Shown here: positions 35,866-44,794 of the stretch, piece by piece
Layout of the letters: each line of letters opens with the position of its first letter
Numbering within the stretch: position 1 is the stretch's first letter
From: Verrucomicrobiota bacterium
GTDB lineage: Bacteria; Verrucomicrobiota; Verrucomicrobiia; Limisphaerales; J093
DNA: 64,000 bases
NCBI GenBank assembly: GCA_016716505.1
Contig: JADJWF010000004.1
Span: forward strand, 62,001 to 126,000
Direction: 5' to 3'
Notes under the pieces: generated by a model
Told to the model about the DNA's origin: nothing
The model's input: the letters and a program-made list of their open reading frames with translations, nothing else
Database searches by the model: none
Position numbers and translations under genes: made by a program

Positions 35866-37713
35866 GTGAAACAGATCGTGCCATTCCGCTCCGAAACGCC
35901 GCCCCCGGACACCGCGCCCGTCGGCGACGCTCCGCTCCGCCGTCGCCGCCACCTGGAGGTGGCGTTGTTTCCGGGCAGCCTGACCGCGATTCCCGCGCGG
36001 GGCTACCTGCTCGGCTTGTTCCAAGGCGTTGTGCCCGGCGGTGCGGCGGCCGCGGTGGATCGCCTGATGAACGGCGTCATCAGTGATTTCGTGCAGCGCC
36101 GGATGTTGAGCGGTCGCCTGGGGGAGGTGTTCATCGTGCCGAAGGGCCGCTCTGCGGTGGCGGCCGACCACGTGATCTTTGTGGGCCTGGGTCCCTTTGA
36201 TCGCTTCAAGCTGGCGCACAGCACGGAGAGCGGCGAACCCGACGCCATGCGATTGGTTTGCGAGAGCGTCGTGCGCTGTTGTCTGCACGCGAACATTGAG
36301 GAGTTTGCCACCGTCCTGGTGGGAGCGTCCGCGACAGACTCGGCCGACGAGGCCGTGGGGCTCTTCGCGCACGGCTTCCTGGACGCGCTGCGAATCGCCG
36401 ATCCCACCGGCCGCCTGCGGCGAATTACCCTTTGCGAACGCGATCCCCAGCGGATGGCCGAAATTCGCGCCGCGATTCAAAGGCTGGCGAAAGCCGCTCC
36501 CGCAGCACCCATCGAAATCGAACTTCTCGAATTGCCCGCCCCCGCCGAACCGGACCCGACTGTGGCCGGAACGGCGAGCGCACCGAGCGTCACGGCCCGA
36601 GCGACGCCGCTGTACCTGCTCGCGCGGATGGTCGAACTGGGCGACGCCAGGCCCGGAGCCGGCGCTGACCGACGCCCACGACCGGCGCGGGTTCAAATCG
36701 AGACCTCCGTGCTGACCAATCGCGGGAAGGCCGCGGTCTTGACGAGCACAACGATCGTCTCGGTTCGGCGGAGGGACTCGCTGCTCGCGACGATTCGGTC
36801 GGACCCGTTCAACCCCGCCAAGCTCGAACGGCTCGGACGCGGGCTGGTCAGACTGGTCTGTGACGCGGATTTGCGGGCCGCGCTTGATCAGGGGCCGGGC
36901 GGCTTCCGGGACTCGCCGGTCGTCGTGGTGCATGATGCCGTGGCGGCGCAGTTGCCCTGGGAGGCGCTGCGCGTCGGCGACTGGTCGCCGGCACTGACCG
37001 GCGGGCTGACGCGCCAGCATCTTGATGCCAACCTCTCGGTGGCCAAGTGGCTCGAAGAGCGCCAGGTGGACGAGCACCTCGACGTGCTGCTGGTGACCAA
37101 TCCCACCGGCGACCTCGTGGGCAGCGAGCGGGAAGGCACGGCATTGCGGACGCTGCTGGAGGCGATCCCCGGCGTGCGGGTGGCCACCCGGCGACGCTCC
37201 GAGGCCACCAAGGCCCAGCTCCTGGCCGATTTCCGGAGCGGCCAGTTCGACGTGATCCATTACGCCGGGCATGCCTTCTTCTCGCCGCAGCATCCCGGAA
37301 GGTCTGGGTTGCTGTGCGCTGGTCAGGAGGTTCTCGCCGGCACCGATCTTGCGGGACTGAGTAATCTGCCCGCGCTGATCTTCTTCAACGCCTGCGAGAG
37401 CGGCCGGCTGGGCAGTGCGCGGCGGGCGGGAACCGGACCGGCGATCCGCCGACCGCAGAGGGACAACCTGAGCGTCGCCGCCGCCTTCATCCGGGGCGGG
37501 GTTGCCAACTTCCTCGGCACCTACTGGCCGGTGGGCGACCGTGCGGCGAAGCAGTTCGCCGAGGCGTTCTATCCGCTGCTGGTGCGCGGCGCGACCATTG
37601 GCGAAGCGGTGCTCGCGGGGCGGCACGCGCTTCAGGCCGCAGGTTCGGTGGACTGGGCAGACTACCTTCTCTACGGCAATCCCGCTTTCTCGCTGAAGCG
37701 CCTACCGGCATGA
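35866..37713 (+). CDS. CHAT-domain protease with N-terminal M17-N-like (macro-type) domain
   Basis: 615 residues from the GTG at 35866; the frame is open further upstream, but that part crosses a terminator and lacks coding character. Residues about 28-215 resemble the N-terminal domain of leucyl aminopeptidases (LEVALFPGSL, GEVFIVPKGR, HVIFVGLGPFDRF). Residues about 345-612 form a caspase-like CHAT domain with IHYAGHAFF (His469) and FFNACESG (Cys510), so the catalytic dyad is intact. The end YLLYGNPAFSLK is typical of CHAT proteins. The metallo-aminopeptidase domain of M17 enzymes is absent. CHAT proteases are cysteine proteases often activated by partner proteins in defence or cell-death roles. 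A SIR2-like gene follows 25 bp later. Its role in this organism is inference. Confidence 0.85.
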   Translation: MKQIVPFRSETPPPDTAPVGDAPLRRRRHLEVALFPGSLTAIPARGYLLGLFQGVVPGGAAAAVDRLMNGVISDFVQRRMLSGRLGEVFIVPKGRSAVAADHVIFVGLGPFDRFKLAHSTESGEPDAMRLVCESVVRCCLHANIEEFATVLVGASATDSADEAVGLFAHGFLDALRIADPTGRLRRITLCERDPQRMAEIRAAIQRLAKAAPAAPIEIELLELPAPAEPDPTVAGTASAPSVTARATPLYLLARMVELGDARPGAGADRRPRPARVQIETSVLTNRGKAAVLTSTTIVSVRRRDSLLATIRSDPFNPAKLERLGRGLVRLVCDADLRAALDQGPGGFRDSPVVVVHDAVAAQLPWEALRVGDWSPALTGGLTRQHLDANLSVAKWLEERQVDEHLDVLLVTNPTGDLVGSEREGTALRTLLEAIPGVRVATRRRSEATKAQLLADFRSGQFDVIHYAGHAFFSPQHPGRSGLLCAGQEVLAGTDLAGLSNLPALIFFNACESGRLGSARRAGTGPAIRRPQRDNLSVAAAFIRGGVANFLGTYWPVGDRAAKQFAEAFYPLLVRGATIGEAVLAGRHALQAAGSVDWADYLLYGNPAFSLKRLPA

Positions 37714-37738
37714 ACTTCGACCCCGTCCTTCCTCAATC

Positions 37739-38515
37739 GTGAGAACCACCTTCTTTCTCGGTGCCGGCGCATCCGCCACGTTCGGCTATCCGCTCACCAG
37801 CCAGGTCTTGCCGCTGATCCTCGAGCGGCTGATCGAGGGAACGCTTTTCAACACCTTTGGCGATCAAACCGACCCGCACCAAATGGATCGGAAACGGTTT
37901 CGCGTGCTGTTCGACCGGGTGGTGCCGGGGTGGGAACCGGCGTGGCGCGTGGCCCAAGCCGAACGAAGTCCGGGCGAACCGCCCCGGCCGTTTGGGGTGG
38001 GCATCACTGACGTACTGACGCTGGTGGATCACACCATCGCCACGGCAGACGGCAAGGGCGGGGAAGGCCCGTCCGGGCTGGCCAGTTTCCGCGAGTTGTT
38101 GGAGCGGGCCATTTACGAGGTTTTGCAGCCGGACCGGGAGCAAATCACCGCCGGCCAGCGCGGCGCTCACGAGGCGTTTGCCCGGTGGCTCTTCGCCTGC
38201 GCAGCGGATGGCGGCGTGAGCGTCATCACCACCAACTACGACCTGACGGTGGACGACCCGTGGTTTGGCCGCCTGCGGCGGGAGCGAGCGGGCGACCCGT
38301 TGGAGCGGCTGGATCTTGGTTTCGAGCGCCGTGACATCAAGACCGGCGCGATCGTCGGCCGCCCGTCGCAACCGGACGGACGCCTGCTCAAGCTGCATGG
38401 CTCGCTGCTCTGCCCCGCAGCGGGTGCCCGAACGCGTCTGTTGGCGGTCACCGTGATTCAGCACGGGCGGGCGACGGACCCGCCCGGGCAAGAGTCGGGT
38501 CTGACGTCACCATGA
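37739..38515 (+). CDS. SIR2-like domain protein, possibly truncated
   Basis: 258 residues from the GTG at 37739. Starts directly with FFLGAGASATFGYP (NAD-binding GAGAS, residues 8-12); SVITTNYDLTVDD follows (Asn166) and LLKLHGSL (His220), the residues that correspond to the catalytic Asn/His of NAD-degrading SIR2 defence proteins. After KLHGS the usual continuation is missing: the last about 35 residues look unrelated and GC-rich, so the 3' part may be lost. An ATG overlapping the CHAT stop (ATGA at 37710) opens a 10-codon frame whose TGA overlaps this GTG, suggesting coupled translation. NAD hydrolysis is inferred from the family. Confidence 0.78.
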   Translation: MRTTFFLGAGASATFGYPLTSQVLPLILERLIEGTLFNTFGDQTDPHQMDRKRFRVLFDRVVPGWEPAWRVAQAERSPGEPPRPFGVGITDVLTLVDHTIATADGKGGEGPSGLASFRELLERAIYEVLQPDREQITAGQRGAHEAFARWLFACAADGGVSVITTNYDLTVDDPWFGRLRRERAGDPLERLDLGFERRDIKTGAIVGRPSQPDGRLLKLHGSLLCPAAGARTRLLAVTVIQHGRATDPPGQESGLTSP

Positions 38516-38521
38516 TGTAAC

Positions 38522-38541
38522 TTGCCGTCAACCGACGGCAA
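38522..38541. repeat. Perfect hairpin upstream of PEP-CTERM gene
   Basis: TTGCCGTC (38522-38529), loop AACC, GACGGCAA (38534-38541). Imperfect pairing extends outward on both sides (CCATGATG / CATTATGG), making a near-palindrome of about 40 bp between the SIR2-like stop and the PEP-CTERM start. No T-tract follows, so it could be an operator or an mRNA leader structure as easily as a terminator. Confidence 0.5.
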
Positions 38542-38583
38542 CGTCATTATGGTACGAGGTGTTGATGAATTGACGAGTTGCTT

Positions 38584-39453
38584 ATGATTGTGAGTCCCAG
38601 ACAGAGCCGAATCTTGCCGGTTGTCGCGACGGCCGTTATCTCCGGCTTCATGGTTCCGTCGGCCCTTGCTCAACTAGTCAACTACGGCAGTTTCCACGCG
38701 GCCGTGTGGACCCAGACCTCGGCCTCCCCCTCGTTTGACCGCAGCAACGCCAGCCATTTTTACGCGGCACGGATCGAGGTAACCGACCCAGGCGATGCGA
38801 CCGCGGCGACGCTGACGGCTGGTGCGACAATGGTGAACCTCTCGCCCACGAGCACTCCGGGCGAACTGCTCGGTTACAGCGCACTCTATGCGCCCGGCAA
38901 CGACGGGCTGTTCGACACGGACTTCCCCCCAGCGATCACGTACTCCTTCTCGATCACTGGCGGTACCCTAATGGGGCAAGCGGGCGGGATCTCACACCCT
39001 GATCCTTTGCCGTGGCCGGACACGTTCCCTGTGTTCGACAACTATGATTCGCTCTCGGCAGTGGACGCCAACAACCCGACCTTTTCGTGGAACTCCTGGG
39101 TGGGAGCGCCCAGCTACCCGTCCGCCATTTTCTTTCAGGTCTGGGATGGAGCAACCCCCGTCTGGAGCACCATCTTGTCCACGGGCACCACGAGCTACAC
39201 GCTTCCCCCGGGAGTTCTTTCGGCGAGCTCCGTGTACACAGCGGAACTCATTTTCAGTTCGCGATTGTTGGGCACCGTGGGATCATGGAGCTCCGATCCG
39301 TTTGCCCCGGGCCTCGCGTCTTACGATTTCCGGACGCAGGTGGAATTCACGGCGGTGCCTGAGCCGGGAGCATTCGCCACGCTGGCGGGGCTGGGACTAA
39401 TCAGCTTTGCCTTGTTGCACCGCAGGAAGGCGAAGTGCCCGGTCGGTTCTTGA
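38584..39453 (+). CDS. PEP-CTERM sorting-domain protein
   Basis: 289-residue exported protein. N-terminal signal (ILPVVATAVISGFMVPSALA), a beta-rich body with many Ser/Thr/Gly, and a C-terminal sorting tail VPEPGAFATLAGLGLISFALLHRRK: the PEP motif, a membrane helix and a basic end. In the known system such tails are cut by exosortase during export, often with exopolysaccharide. No exosortase gene is in the window. ATG 38584. Confidence 0.9.
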   Translation: MIVSPRQSRILPVVATAVISGFMVPSALAQLVNYGSFHAAVWTQTSASPSFDRSNASHFYAARIEVTDPGDATAATLTAGATMVNLSPTSTPGELLGYSALYAPGNDGLFDTDFPPAITYSFSITGGTLMGQAGGISHPDPLPWPDTFPVFDNYDSLSAVDANNPTFSWNSWVGAPSYPSAIFFQVWDGATPVWSTILSTGTTSYTLPPGVLSASSVYTAELIFSSRLLGTVGSWSSDPFAPGLASYDFRTQVEFTAVPEPGAFATLAGLGLISFALLHRRKAKCPVGS

Positions 39454-39652
39454 CGCGGTCGCCGGAGACGTCCACTACCCGCTCCTGCGCGACGGTGGAT
39501 TCGATGGGCTTGGTGACAAATCGAGCTGCGGTCGCTGGCCTGCTACCTGAGAAGTATGACTCAATCCCCCAGTCTTGGCCGCGCGGGGGGTTCTTAATCG
39601 GATCTGGCTGATTTGGCTTCTTCCTAGTCCGGGGGACGAGCATCCTCCCCGC

Positions 39653-41062
39653 ATGGCCATCAAGCTGAGGTTTTTCGGCGCCGCCGGCGGAGTCACCGGT
39701 TCCGCGTACTTGATCGAGACTGGTCGGGCGCGTGTGCTGGTGGATTGCGGTCTCTTCCAGGGCGGAAACGAGTCGCACGAGTTGAACCACCTGCCACCAG
39801 AGCTGGAGGCGGCCCGGCTCGATGCCGTCCTGCTCACCCACGCCCACCTCGATCACACCGGCCGGCTGCCGCTGCTGGCCAAAGCGAACTATCGCGGACC
39901 GGTGTTCTGCACGCCGGCTTCGATCGAGATCACCGGCCTCATCCTCCATGACTCGGCCCGGGTGCAGGCGCACGATCTCATCCGCACCAACCGCAAGCGC
40001 GAACGCGCCGGGGAGCCGCCGCTGGAGCCATTGTATGGCACCGCCGAGGTCGAACGCATTCTCGCCCAGTTCCAGGGCGTCCCCTACGACGCTCCCGTGG
40101 AGGTGGCGCCCGGCGTCCGGGCCCGCTTCGTTGAAGCCGGCCATGTCCTGGGCTCGGCGAGCATTCAGCTCTGCGTGGCCAACGCCGGCCGAACCGCCCG
40201 GGTGGTCTTCTCGGGAGACCTTGGCCCAAAGGGCGCGCCCATTCTGAAGGACGCGGCCGGCTTCGAAGCGGCCGATGCCGTGGTGCTCGAATCCACCTAC
40301 GGGGACCACGACCACCGGCCGTTCCTCGACACCGTCGCGGAATTTGAACAGGTGGTGACGGAAGCCGTGGCCCGCAAGAGCAAGATTCTGGTGCCGGCAT
40401 TCGCCGTCGGCCGGACGCAACTGCTGCTGTACCTGCTCGCGCAGATGTTCCGCCGCGGCGTAGTGCCCAAGTTTCCGGTCCATATCGACAGCCCCATGGC
40501 CATCGAGGCGACCCGCATCTACGAGCGGCACCTCGACCTGTTCGACGAGGAGTTTCAGGCGCTCAACCACGCGCACCCGCTGCGGGAGGATCTCGACACC
40601 GTGCGGGCCTCCGTGACGGTGGAGGACTCGAAGGCGCTGAACGACTGCCCGGGGCCCTGCATGATCATCGCCGGCGCCGGGATGGCCAACGCCGGGCGCA
40701 TCCGCCATCACCTGCGCCAGAACCTTTGGCGGGAGGGCACGTGGGTCCTGATCGTGGGCTACCAGGCGGAAGGCACGCTGGGGCGGGCGCTGGTCGAGGG
40801 GGCCAAGCACGTGACCATCTTCGGCGAAAAAGTCATCGTCCGGGCGCGCGTGGCGACGTTGGGCGGTTTCAGCGCTCACGCCGGCCAGACCGACCTGCTG
40901 GCCTGGCTGGAACCGATGATTGCCGGGCGCCTGCGGGTCATCCTCACGCACGGCGAGTCGGAACCCCGCGCCACGCTCGCGGAGAAGATCAAAGACCGCT
41001 TCGGCGTGGTCTCCGAGCTTCCCCAATTGGGGGACAGTCTCGAACTTGCGGACGGCGCCTGA
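39653..41062 (+). CDS. MBL-fold / beta-CASP RNA metallo-hydrolase
   Basis: 469 residues. Metallo-beta-lactamase core with TGSAYLIETG, the zinc motif THAHLDHTGRLP, EAGHVLGSASI and FSGDLG; beta-CASP insert with ESTYGDHDH and VPAFAVGRTQ; and the late FSAHAGQTDLLAWL and ILTHGE motifs. Members are RNA 3'-processing or exonuclease-like enzymes (CPSF/YSH1 type). ATG 39653 is the natural start (AIKLRFFGAAGGVTGS). A HAD gene follows 54 bp later. Confidence 0.93.
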   Translation: MAIKLRFFGAAGGVTGSAYLIETGRARVLVDCGLFQGGNESHELNHLPPELEAARLDAVLLTHAHLDHTGRLPLLAKANYRGPVFCTPASIEITGLILHDSARVQAHDLIRTNRKRERAGEPPLEPLYGTAEVERILAQFQGVPYDAPVEVAPGVRARFVEAGHVLGSASIQLCVANAGRTARVVFSGDLGPKGAPILKDAAGFEAADAVVLESTYGDHDHRPFLDTVAEFEQVVTEAVARKSKILVPAFAVGRTQLLLYLLAQMFRRGVVPKFPVHIDSPMAIEATRIYERHLDLFDEEFQALNHAHPLREDLDTVRASVTVEDSKALNDCPGPCMIIAGAGMANAGRIRHHLRQNLWREGTWVLIVGYQAEGTLGRALVEGAKHVTIFGEKVIVRARVATLGGFSAHAGQTDLLAWLEPMIAGRLRVILTHGESEPRATLAEKIKDRFGVVSELPQLGDSLELADGA

Positions 41063-41116
41063 ACCTTGGGCTGCCGCCTGTCCTTTTTCCCGACGTCCCG
41101 GCATTCTCGCTCCGGT

Positions 41117-41821
41117 ATGAAGCGTTTTGACGCCGTCATCTTCGACATGGACGGAGTGATCGTGGACAGCGAGCCGTGGCACGAACACGCGTTCCGCGAG
41201 GTCTTCCACGAATTGGGTTACGGCGACCGGCATGGAATTGATTTCCGGTCCTACATTGGCCGGTCCGACCGGGCGTTGTGGGAGGACTTCATCGCGAAGC
41301 ACCGACCGCCGCAGGCGCTGGACCAACTGCTGGCCCTGAAGCAAAACCGGCTGATTGACCTGCTGCGGCGGGAGCAACCGATCTTTGAAGGACTGCCCGA
41401 CCTCGTCGAAAAGCTGGCCCGGCACTACCCGCTGGCCGTGGCGTCCGGCTCGAATCATCCCGTGATTGACGAGGTGCTGGCGATGAAGCAACTCCGGCGG
41501 TTCTTCTGCGTGGTGGCCAGCACCCAGGACGTGGGCAAGACGAAACCGGCACCCGATGTCTTCCTCCACGCGGCGAAGTTGCTGGCGGTGCCGCCGCACC
41601 GCTGCTGCGTGATCGAGGATTCCGCCGCCGGCATCACGGCCGCCCGGGCCGCTGAAATGACCGTCATCGCCATCACGAATTCGCTGCCGCGTGAGCAACT
41701 GGCGCACGCCCACCACATCGTGGACACCTACGAGGAAGTCGAAGCCTTGCTGCTGCCCGCAGCGGCCCCTTTGGCGGCGCGGCCGCCCAACGCGGGCGGC
41801 CAACCGGCACCGCTGATGTAG
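41117..41821 (+). CDS. HAD-family hydrolase, beta-phosphoglucomutase-like
   Basis: 234 residues. Motif I FDMDGVIVDSEP (nucleophile Asp and acid/base Asp), helical cap, motif II VASGSNH, the Lys at GKTKPAPDVF and motif IV IEDSAAGITAARAA. This is the subclass of phosphoglucomutases and sugar-phosphate phosphatases; the substrate is unclear. ATG 41117. The last about 20 residues (AAAPLAARPPNAGG) are low in complexity and may be disordered. Confidence 0.9.
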   Translation: MKRFDAVIFDMDGVIVDSEPWHEHAFREVFHELGYGDRHGIDFRSYIGRSDRALWEDFIAKHRPPQALDQLLALKQNRLIDLLRREQPIFEGLPDLVEKLARHYPLAVASGSNHPVIDEVLAMKQLRRFFCVVASTQDVGKTKPAPDVFLHAAKLLAVPPHRCCVIEDSAAGITAARAAEMTVIAITNSLPREQLAHAHHIVDTYEEVEALLLPAAAPLAARPPNAGGQPAPLM

Positions 41822-41992
41822 GGAGAGGGCCGCGTGCCGAGTTCTCGGCGCCGCCGGCGGCGGATCAGCTTCCGGGCCGGGCCCAACCGATTGTGCGGAA
41901 GGGGGTATTGGCTGGGAAGGTCACGGTCAATTTGAGTTCGCGGCGGTGTGCGGCGGGCGGTCGAAAATCGGCGACCGTGGTCCGCGGTGCTT

Positions 41993-42367
41993 TCAATCAA
42001 ACCACTCGTCGGCAGGATCGAACGGCGGCACGGGCACGTTCAGCACCTTGAGTTGCCCAATCGCGCGGTGGCGGCAGCCGGGCTGGATGAGAATCGCGGT
42101 CATCGGCTTCACCGGGTACCGTTTGCCATCCAGTTCAATCTCCCCCTCGCCTTCCACGACGACATAGATCTCGGTCGTGCGGCGATGGTAGTGAATCTGA
42201 GCATCCGTCTTGATTTCAACCAGATGAACGCTGGCTGGCGCGTCCGCGATCTGTCCGAACGCGCGGCGGGCCAGACCGCACGGACAGGGGATCGGCGCGA
42301 GCGCATCGAGTTGGGCCAGGTGGTACCGGGGTGAATCGGCCGGTGGCGTGGTGCCGGTGTCATTCAT
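41993..42367 (-). CDS. Cupin-domain protein
   Basis: 124 residues with a single cupin barrel. Metal motif 1 HYHRRTTEIYVVVEGEGEIELDG (HxH...E...G) and motif 2 PGCRHRAIG (PxxxH...). Small cupins bind metal and may act as isomerases or sensors; the function here is unknown. Convergent with the HAD gene and divergent from the YqaA-like gene, with about 300 bp between in which I see no gene. Confidence 0.88.
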   Translation of the reverse strand: MNDTGTTPPADSPRYHLAQLDALAPIPCPCGLARRAFGQIADAPASVHLVEIKTDAQIHYHRRTTEIYVVVEGEGEIELDGKRYPVKPMTAILIQPGCRHRAIGQLKVLNVPVPPFDPADEWFD

Positions 42368-42664
42368 GGCGCGAGGCTTCGATTATGCGGAGACGAACGG
42401 CGAATTTTTTGACCGTACAACGCCACCCGGGAATTCGAAACCCCAAATGCCGTGTTTGCACCGCTGCTTCCGCCGAGCAGTGGATCGGTCGGCGCTCCGG
42501 TGTGGAGACCGCACGCGGTTTTGCGGGGACACGGTCAAGGCGTCGCGACGACCCGGGGTTGGGCCGGCGCGGACGCCTGGCGGGTGGCCTTTCGGCAACG
42601 AACACCAGCAATTCGCAAGTGGCCAGCTTGACGGCCCGGGGCTTTTCCCATCCACTCGCCGCCC

Positions 42665-43294
42665 GTGAACAACGAAGCCATGCCGGCCGCGCCGGCGGCG
42701 GCGCAGCGCGGATGGTTGCGCCGCCTCTACGATTGGACGGTAAGCTGGGCCGAACGGCCCGGGGGAACGTGGGCTTTGTTTTTGATCGCGTTGGCCGAAT
42801 CGTCGTTCTTCCCGGTCCCGCCGGATGTGTTGCTGCTGGCGTTGTGTGTCGGCGCGCCACGCCGGTCGTTTCGTTTCGCAACGGTGTGTGCCGTGGGGTC
42901 GGTCGTTGGCGGGATGATCGGCTATGGCATCGGGTTCGCGGCTTGGAGCGCCGTGAAGGGCTTGTTCATTCCTTACGTGTTTTCCCAGGCGGCCTTCGAT
43001 CAGGTCGCGCGGCTGTACGAAGGGAATGCGTTCGTTGCGATCTTGACGGCGGCGTTCACTCCCATCCCGTACAAGGTCTTCACCATCGCGGCGGGCGTGT
43101 TCCACGTGAATTTTCTAACCTTGGTGGTTGCTTCCGCCATCGGGCGATCCGCGCGCTTCTTCATGGTGGGCGGAGTGATTTTCCTGTTTGGTCCCAGGAT
43201 GAAGGAGCTGATCGAAAAGTACTTCGACTGGTTCGCCTGGGGACTGCTGGCCCTCGGGATCGCCGGCTTCGTGGCGGTGAAGTTCCTGCGTTGA
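42665..43294 (+). CDS. YqaA/DedA-like (SNARE-associated / VTT domain) membrane protein
   Basis: 209 residues with four or five membrane segments: TWALFLIALAESSFFPVPPDVLLLALCV (the ESxFFPxPPDxLL signature), FATVCAVGSVVGGMIGYGIGF, AAFTPIPYKVFTIAAGVF and a final GLLALGIAGFVAVKFL. YqaA-type members of the VTT/DedA group are thought to affect lipid movement. The start is the GTG at 42665 or the ATG at 42680. Confidence 0.9.
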   Translation: MNNEAMPAAPAAAQRGWLRRLYDWTVSWAERPGGTWALFLIALAESSFFPVPPDVLLLALCVGAPRRSFRFATVCAVGSVVGGMIGYGIGFAAWSAVKGLFIPYVFSQAAFDQVARLYEGNAFVAILTAAFTPIPYKVFTIAAGVFHVNFLTLVVASAIGRSARFFMVGGVIFLFGPRMKELIEKYFDWFAWGLLALGIAGFVAVKFLR

Positions 43295-43336
43295 GGAGTT
43301 TGCCCGTCGTCAGCCCACCCACGGGTTCGGGGTGGA

Positions 43337-44311
43337 TCACGGATTGATCCGCGCTTCCGCGAGGCGGCTCAGGACCGCGCAAAGCCGGTCCAGCCAGGGC
43401 GTCGGGAAACCCGCCGCGCGCGCGCGGCGTTGCGGCTCCAGAAAGATGCTTTCCAGCTCCAGCGGACGGCCCGCGTCGAAGTCGAGCAGCGTCGAGGCAC
43501 GGTAGCTGCCCATGATCCGGGTGCGATGGATATTCTCCTCGGCGCGCTCCTCCGGGACGGGAAAGCCCAGGGCGTTCGCAGCGCCGATCACCTCGGCCAT
43601 CAGGGCGCGGACGGCGGCAAACCAGCGCGGATCGGTCAGCAGCTCATCGGTGGGCAGACACCGTGACCGGCCCCGGTCGTCTGGCACGGTTCCGCTGAAG
43701 AAATTGTCGTATCCCACGACCCCGGCAACGCCCAGGCCGTTGAACGGAATGTTCCAGATCAGCTTTTCCCAGCGGGCTTGCGCGAGCCGCGTGGTGAGTT
43801 CGCACGGAATGCCGGCGTCGCTGAAGATCCCGACCAAGTCCGACGCAGCGGCGTCCCGGCCGGGAGCGAAGGCGCCTAAAACCACGCGACCATGCGCGAG
43901 GTGTCGGATCACTCCCGGTGCGACACGGTTGAGGCAGACGAAACACAGGCCGCCAAACACCTGTTCGGGCAAGATCATGCGGCTCAGCAGTTCATCGCTC
44001 CCCAGGCCGTTTTGGAGCGTTACGACTCGCGTGTGGGCGCCGACCAGAGCGGGCAGCAGACGGGGCAGTTCCCGGTTCGCGGTGGTTTTCAGGGCGATCA
44101 GCACCACGTCGGCGGCCCCGATGTCCTCGGGTCGGTTTGCCGCCCGCGGCTTCACGCGAAAATTGCCCTCCGGACTTTCGATGCAGACGCCGGCGGCTCG
44201 CACGGCGGCGAAATCCGTGCGCAGGAGAAAGTGAACCTCGTGCCCGGCGCGACACAGCTTTGCGCCGTAAAAGCTGCCGACGGCTCCGCAACCGACGACC
44301 GCGATCTTCAT
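43337..44311 (-). CDS. panE: 2-dehydropantoate 2-reductase
   Basis: 324 residues. MKIAVVGCGAVGSFYGAKLCRAGHEVHFLLR gives the NADP Rossmann motif; VLIALKTTANRELP, LQNGLGSDELLSR, the KLIWNIPFNGL stretch with the catalytic Lys, and YRASTLLDFDAGRPLELESIF near the end are all typical. It reduces ketopantoate in pantothenate/CoA synthesis; related reductases exist, so the symbol is by similarity. ATG 44311 precedes the first strand. Confidence 0.88.
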   Translation of the reverse strand: MKIAVVGCGAVGSFYGAKLCRAGHEVHFLLRTDFAAVRAAGVCIESPEGNFRVKPRAANRPEDIGAADVVLIALKTTANRELPRLLPALVGAHTRVVTLQNGLGSDELLSRMILPEQVFGGLCFVCLNRVAPGVIRHLAHGRVVLGAFAPGRDAAASDLVGIFSDAGIPCELTTRLAQARWEKLIWNIPFNGLGVAGVVGYDNFFSGTVPDDRGRSRCLPTDELLTDPRWFAAVRALMAEVIGAANALGFPVPEERAEENIHRTRIMGSYRASTLLDFDAGRPLELESIFLEPQRRARAAGFPTPWLDRLCAVLSRLAEARINP

Positions 44312-44455
44312 GCCTTCACGAGGTTTTTCCGATACCCGGGGGCCGGGGCGCGCCATCACCAGGCTCCGTCCTGATCCGCTGCCCGGCGGTGGTCGGTACC
44401 AGGCTGGATTGGGCCGAAGCGGCGGGACCCGGTATTCCCATCGGCAGCTCGGGTT

Positions 44456-44491
44456 GAAACAAAAATGGCACTCAAGGAAGCCTTGAGTGCC
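44456..44491 (-). terminator. Rho-independent terminator after HU gene
   Basis: On the minus strand a perfect 11-bp stem GGCACTCAAGG / CCTTGAGTGCC (44467-44491, 3-base loop) is followed by ATTTTTGTTT. It lies about 20 bp past the stop of the HU gene. Confidence 0.92.
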
Positions 44492-44509
44492 GTGATGCAG
44501 ACAGGATTT

Positions 44510-44794
44510 CTAGCCGCCGAGGATCGCGTCCTTCGCCGCCTTCGCGACGCGGAACTTCACGACCTTTTTCGCCGGGATCTTGATGGTCTCGCCGGTCTTG
44601 GGATTGCGGCCGAGCCGCGCCTTGCGGTTGACCAAGACCAGCTTGCCGATGCCGGGCAGCGTGAAGGAGTTCTTGGCGTGTTTATACGCGAGGGTCGCGA
44701 TGAGATCGAGAATCTGCGCGGCCTGCTTCTTGGGAATATTAACCGCCGTGGCGATTTCCGCCGCGAGCGCCGACTTGGAGAGGGGCTTAGCCAT
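44510..44794 (-). CDS. HU-family DNA-binding protein
   Basis: 94-residue nucleoid protein. MAKPLSKSALAAEIATAVNIPKKQAAQIL forms the helical dimer domain, FTLPGIGKLVLV the saddle, and GRNPKTGETIKIPA the DNA-intercalating beta arm. Single gene with its own strong terminator, as expected for an abundant protein. Confidence 0.95.
   Translation of the reverse strand: MAKPLSKSALAAEIATAVNIPKKQAAQILDLIATLAYKHAKNSFTLPGIGKLVLVNRKARLGRNPKTGETIKIPAKKVVKFRVAKAAKDAILGG

Noticed and set aside
43098..43113. Third parS-like site TGTTCCACGTGAATTT in the YqaA-like gene
   Set aside because: Only the left half matches; 4 of 16 positions differ, all in the right half, so it is probably chance.
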